From JAZKDW01 sp040387375 (GTDB taxonomy: Bacteria > Pseudomonadota > Gammaproteobacteria > Burkholderiales > Burkholderiaceae_D): a stretch of 7,682 bases of DNA. The translations under genes were made by a program, and so were the position numbers. Each line of letters begins with the position of its first letter. Positions within the stretch are counted from its first letter, which is position 1. The stretch spans positions 1-7,682 of the forward strand of contig JAZKDW010000074.1 of NCBI GenBank assembly GCA_040387375.1, given 5' to 3'. The notes under the pieces are model-generated. The model ran no database searches. It was not told the origin of the DNA and saw only the letters and a program-made list of their open reading frames with translations. This document shows, piece after piece, positions 6,770 through 7,682 of this stretch.

Positions 6770-6820
6770 ATGGCGCTAGACATCGATACACCCGATTTTT
6801 ATTCCAGTAACCGGCAATGA
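6770..6820 (+). CDS. Possible 16-codon leader frame overlapping the MarR start
   Basis: ATG at 6770 opens a frame reading MALDIDTPDFYSSNRQ, stopping at TGA 6818-6820. That TGA overlaps the MarR ATG (6817-6819) as ATGA. AGG lies about eight bases before the leader ATG, whereas the MarR ATG at 6817 has no clear ribosome site, so translation of MarR could depend on reading through this leader. It is in a different frame from MarR. It could equally be chance, or the old N-terminus of the regulator separated by a frameshift. Confidence 0.3.
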   Translation: MALDIDTPDFYSSNRQ

Positions 6821-7383
6821 CAAAAATACGTCGAAGCAAAACGAGCGAGCAACCGCCAACCCCGGCGCCCTCATCCAAGGCAGTCAAAGAGCTGCCGTTC
6901 ATGGAATTACCGTATGTCAGCCGGGCGAAGAATGCAAAATCTGGAAAGAAGTCGGCCGAGCGGCAACATCCGGTTGGCGGCGAAATCCGCCAGACGCATC
7001 TTGCCTTCAAAAATCTGCTGCACCAGAAACTGCGTGCGCGCAATGTCACTTCGGCCCAATGGGCATTCCTCAGGATTCTCTGGAATGAAGACGGTCTGAA
7101 TCAAAAGGATGTGGCCCGGCGCGTCGGCGTGCACCAGACCACGGCGGTGCCGGCGATCAGTATCCTTGAGAGGAACGGTTATGTTCGGCGCGAGCGCAGC
7201 AACGAGGACAAGCGCAATGTGTTTGTCTATCTCACCGAGGCGGGCAAGCTACTCGCGCATGAATTGATTCCGTTCGCCTCTGAAATCAACCAGAAATCGC
7301 TGGCCGGAATAAGCCCTGAAGACGCGGACAAGCTGATGGAGCTCCTGTTGAAAATCCAGCGGAATCTGCAAGCGGTTCCCTGA
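6817..7383 (+). CDS. MarR-family transcriptional regulator
   Basis: A 188-residue MarR-type winged-helix DNA-binding protein. After a helical dimer segment (GEIRQTHLAFKNLLHQKLRA, 55-74) come SAQWAFLRILW (79-89), the helix-turn-helix GLNQKDVARRVGVHQTTAVP (93-112), ILERNGYVRRE (116-126) and the wing RSNEDKRNVFVYLTEAGKLL (127-146) with the family's D-x-R...LT-x-x-G pattern. The first 50 or so residues, rich in Lys, Pro and Ser, are an extension beyond the usual 140-160-residue family length. An ATG at 6901 would give a 160-residue protein; I kept 6817 because of the ATGA overlap with the leader frame, but this is open. Divergent from the four-gene operon, so probably its regulator and perhaps its own. 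MarR proteins often release DNA on binding phenolic or carboxylate ligands; the effector here is unknown. Confidence 0.9.
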   Translation: MTKIRRSKTSEQPPTPAPSSKAVKELPFMELPYVSRAKNAKSGKKSAERQHPVGGEIRQTHLAFKNLLHQKLRARNVTSAQWAFLRILWNEDGLNQKDVARRVGVHQTTAVPAISILERNGYVRRERSNEDKRNVFVYLTEAGKLLAHELIPFASEINQKSLAGISPEDADKLMELLLKIQRNLQAVP

Positions 7384-7435
7384 GCTCACGATACGAGGTC
7401 ATGTAGCTGACTGAGATTGCCCCCTTGGGATCATG

Positions 7436-7541
7436 ATGACGTATGTCTGGACCGGCAAGGGTCTGGCTTTACCTCGCTGGCGTCAAGAACGTCTTCAACT
7501 GCGAACTGGTTGGCCATGAAATGGGGGCGCACATATACGCA
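7436..7541 (+). pseudogene. Frameshifted remnant of an IS3-family transposase (orfB, DDE domain)
   Basis: Translating 7436-7462 gives MTYVWTGKG, and shifting frame by one base from 7464 gives WLYLAGVKNVFNCELVGHEMGAH. Together these match the pattern TYVWT-x-EGWLYLAGVKD-x-F-x-CEIVG-x-AMG typical of the integrase-core domain in IS3-family OrfB proteins, recalled from family knowledge. The break is one extra base around 7463. Only about 35 residues of a roughly 280-residue protein remain; no inverted repeats or flanking duplication can be seen. It is a dead fragment lying between the MarR gene and the rRNA operon. Except for this, I see nothing coding in 7384-7610. Confidence 0.65.
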
Positions 7542-7610
7542 ACGGGGGGGAATTCAGGATTGGCCACAGGGGCCGTGAGCACGCGCTTGTTGAAATCGCA
7601 TCTCCAAAGC

Positions 7611-7641
7611 AAAAACCCTCCAGTTTGCACTGGAGGGTTTT
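7611..7641 (-). terminator. Strong intrinsic terminator of the rRNA operon, probably bidirectional
   Basis: CCCTCCAGT (7616-7624) pairs perfectly with ACTGGAGGG (7629-7637) across a TTGC loop. The stem is flanked by AAAAA (7611-7615) and TTTT (7638-7641). On the minus strand the hairpin is followed by five T's, then GC and TTT, a classic intrinsic terminator about 10 bases after the 5S rRNA 3' end. The T's on the plus strand may also stop transcripts coming from the MarR side. Confidence 0.9.
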
Positions 7642-7650
7642 CTAATAACA

Positions 7651-7682
7651 GCCTGACGATGACCTACTTTCACACTGGTTGC
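7651..7682 (-). rRNA. rrf: 5S ribosomal RNA, 3' end only (cut by the window edge)
   Basis: The minus strand reads GTGTGAAAGTAGGTCATCG followed by TCAGGC, the conserved 3' end of betaproteobacterial 5S rRNA: helix with GUGUGAAAGUAGGUC, then the closing strand of the terminal helix. Only about 32 of roughly 115 bases are inside the window. The 3' end position is good to within a couple of bases. A strong terminator follows directly, so this is likely the last gene of an rRNA operon lying to the right. Confidence 0.88.

Noticed and set aside
6627..7049. A 140-codon minus-strand frame across the divergent region and the start of the MarR gene
   Set aside because: Low-quality translation without motifs, antisense to MarR, and it would cover the control region of both transcription units.
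7544..7550. Run of seven G's followed by GAATTC-like sequence
   Set aside because: A short homopolymer in decayed IS sequence; no structure or function can be supported.
1..7682. CRISPR arrays, tRNA genes, riboswitches, attachment sites
   Set aside because: No spaced direct repeats, tRNA-like cloverleaf ends or recognisable riboswitch motifs were seen when reading both strands.

Overview
The window looks like chromosomal DNA from a betaproteobacterium, probably of the order Burkholderiales. Three things point that way. The last 32 bases match the 3' end of a betaproteobacterial-type 5S rRNA on the minus strand. There is a Bug/TctC-type periplasmic binding protein, a family greatly expanded in that group. 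Codon use is moderately GC-rich throughout. The genus cannot be fixed from the sequence alone.

Layout, left to right. (1) 104-2350, minus: a Tat-exported PhoX-family (DUF839) alkaline phosphatase, probably for scavenging phosphate from organic esters in the periplasm. (2) 2351-2654: an intergenic region with a degenerate Pho-box-like element, a short unrecognised reading frame, and a hairpin after the next operon. (3) 2655-6588, minus: a compact four-gene operon transcribed right to left. The order is a TctC/Bug solute-binding protein with a Sec signal, an FAD protein of the succinate dehydrogenase/fumarate reductase/APS reductase flavoprotein superfamily, a 2x[4Fe-4S] ferredoxin-like subunit, and an alpha/beta hydrolase resembling meta-cleavage-product (C-C bond) hydrolases. 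The last three genes are adjacent or overlapping. (4) 6589-6816: the divergent control region. (5) 6817-7383, plus: a MarR-family regulator, preceded by a possible 16-codon leader frame that overlaps its start by ATGA. (6) 7384-7610: a non-coding stretch with a frameshifted remnant of an IS3-family transposase. (7) 7611-7682: a strong hairpin terminator and the 3' end of a 5S rRNA gene, i.e. the tail of an rRNA operon converging on the MarR gene.

Inferred working model: the MarR protein controls the divergent operon in response to an organic acid or aromatic-type compound. The Bug protein binds that compound in the periplasm. The flavoprotein/ferredoxin pair carries out a redox step on the compound or its derivative, and the hydrolase cleaves an ester or C-C bond in the product. 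The substrate cannot be named. The flavoprotein lacks the HPTG-type catalytic segment of fumarate reductases and pairs with an AprB-like ferredoxin, so this may be an uncharacterised two-subunit oxidoreductase. It is the best candidate here for something undescribed. The phoX gene looks functionally separate.
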